From: Euonymus europaeus
Taxonomy: Eukaryota; Streptophyta; Magnoliopsida; Celastrales; Celastraceae
DNA length: 64,000 nt
Direction: 5' to 3'
Assembly (NCBI GenBank): GCA_963580455.1
Contig: OY756960.1
Location: 29,819,238-29,883,237 of the forward strand
A model generated the notes under the pieces. The model was not told the origin of the DNA. It searched no databases and worked only from the letters and a program-made list of their open reading frames with translations. Every line of letters begins with the position of its first letter. Within the stretch, counting starts at the first letter, position 1. Below, one piece after another: positions 63,802 through 64,000 of this stretch. The translations under genes and the position numbers were made by a program.

Positions 63802-64000
63802 CTATTGACAAAAAGATGGTGAAGCCAATTCCTTACGAAAGAACAAGCCAAAATAGCGTTGAAGACAACCCTCCCCTCAGCACAAGGGGCATTATTCCAA
63901 AATTCAGCTACTCGGAGGAATGCAAGAGTAAAAAACTGGAATAATTACAGTACAACCTGAAAAGAAATTAGGCCAATGCGCATTTCACAGACAAAACCAT
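63802..64000. other. Right edge, probable upstream intron of the P4H-like pseudogene
   Basis: Sequence before the TCAATAG acceptor at 63802-63804. No exon encoding a signal peptide could be recognised here; it may lie outside the window. Confidence 0.4.

Overview
The window is nuclear DNA of a flowering plant, most likely a eudicot. The evidence is the intron-rich genes with GT-AG (twice GC-AG) introns, AT-rich spacers, plant-only families (GRAS, FRO, plant U-box kinase, KIN-10 kinesin, plant METTL14) and typical plant transposons (L1-type LINEs, PIF/Harbinger, hAT-like MITEs). Two neighbour pairs match gene order I recall from Arabidopsis: SCL8 next to OVA6, and a PUB32-type U-box kinase next to an At3g49055-type coiled-coil gene. 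I do not name a species.

Layout, left to right. (1) 1-559 (+): 3' end of a ferric-chelate reductase (FRO), followed by a Tourist-like MITE. (2) 1646-6699 (-): organellar prolyl-tRNA synthetase, 11 exons. (3) 7801-9684 (-): GRAS factor SCL8-like, one exon. (4) 9685-16660: gene-free, repeat-bearing spacer. (5) 17735-23709 (+): METTL14-type m6A methyltransferase subunit, 6 coding exons, with a hAT-like MITE in intron 5. (6) 25804-29090 (+): Lsi2-like anion/silicon efflux transporter. Its first intron holds two LINE fragments, and it is followed by a decayed duplicate of its last exon. (7) 31138-31890 (-): plant-specific membrane protein (DUF7733-like). (8) 32494-41708: a nearly complete L1-type LINE (-) carrying a nested, apparently intact PIF/Harbinger transposon (32602-36926) in its 3' UTR. 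(9) 42121-47998 (-): PUB32-like U-box protein with a degenerate kinase domain. (10) 48000-50700: spacer with a foldback element around an 82-84 bp tandem repeat. (11) 50737-53094 (+): coiled-coil protein. (12) 53735-58690 (-): KIN-10-type kinesin with a C-terminal helix-hairpin-helix, 18 exons, head to head with (13) a small CHCH-like protein at 59104-59295 (+). (14) 59897-63801 (-): decayed prolyl 4-hydroxylase (P4H12-like) pseudogene split by a 2 kb Harbinger/Tourist-type element.

The host genes are unrelated housekeeping and regulatory genes, not a cluster or pathway. I see no CRISPR array, no operon, no convincing tRNA or rRNA gene, and no clear new biological system. The most noteworthy items are the nested Harbinger-in-LINE with both Harbinger genes open, the U-box protein that has lost kinase catalytic residues, the multiply broken P4H gene with a possible exon-carrying transposon, and the foldback element with its tandem repeat core. 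Exon boundaries were read by eye from splice sites, reading frame and family similarity; those described as uncertain should be treated that way.
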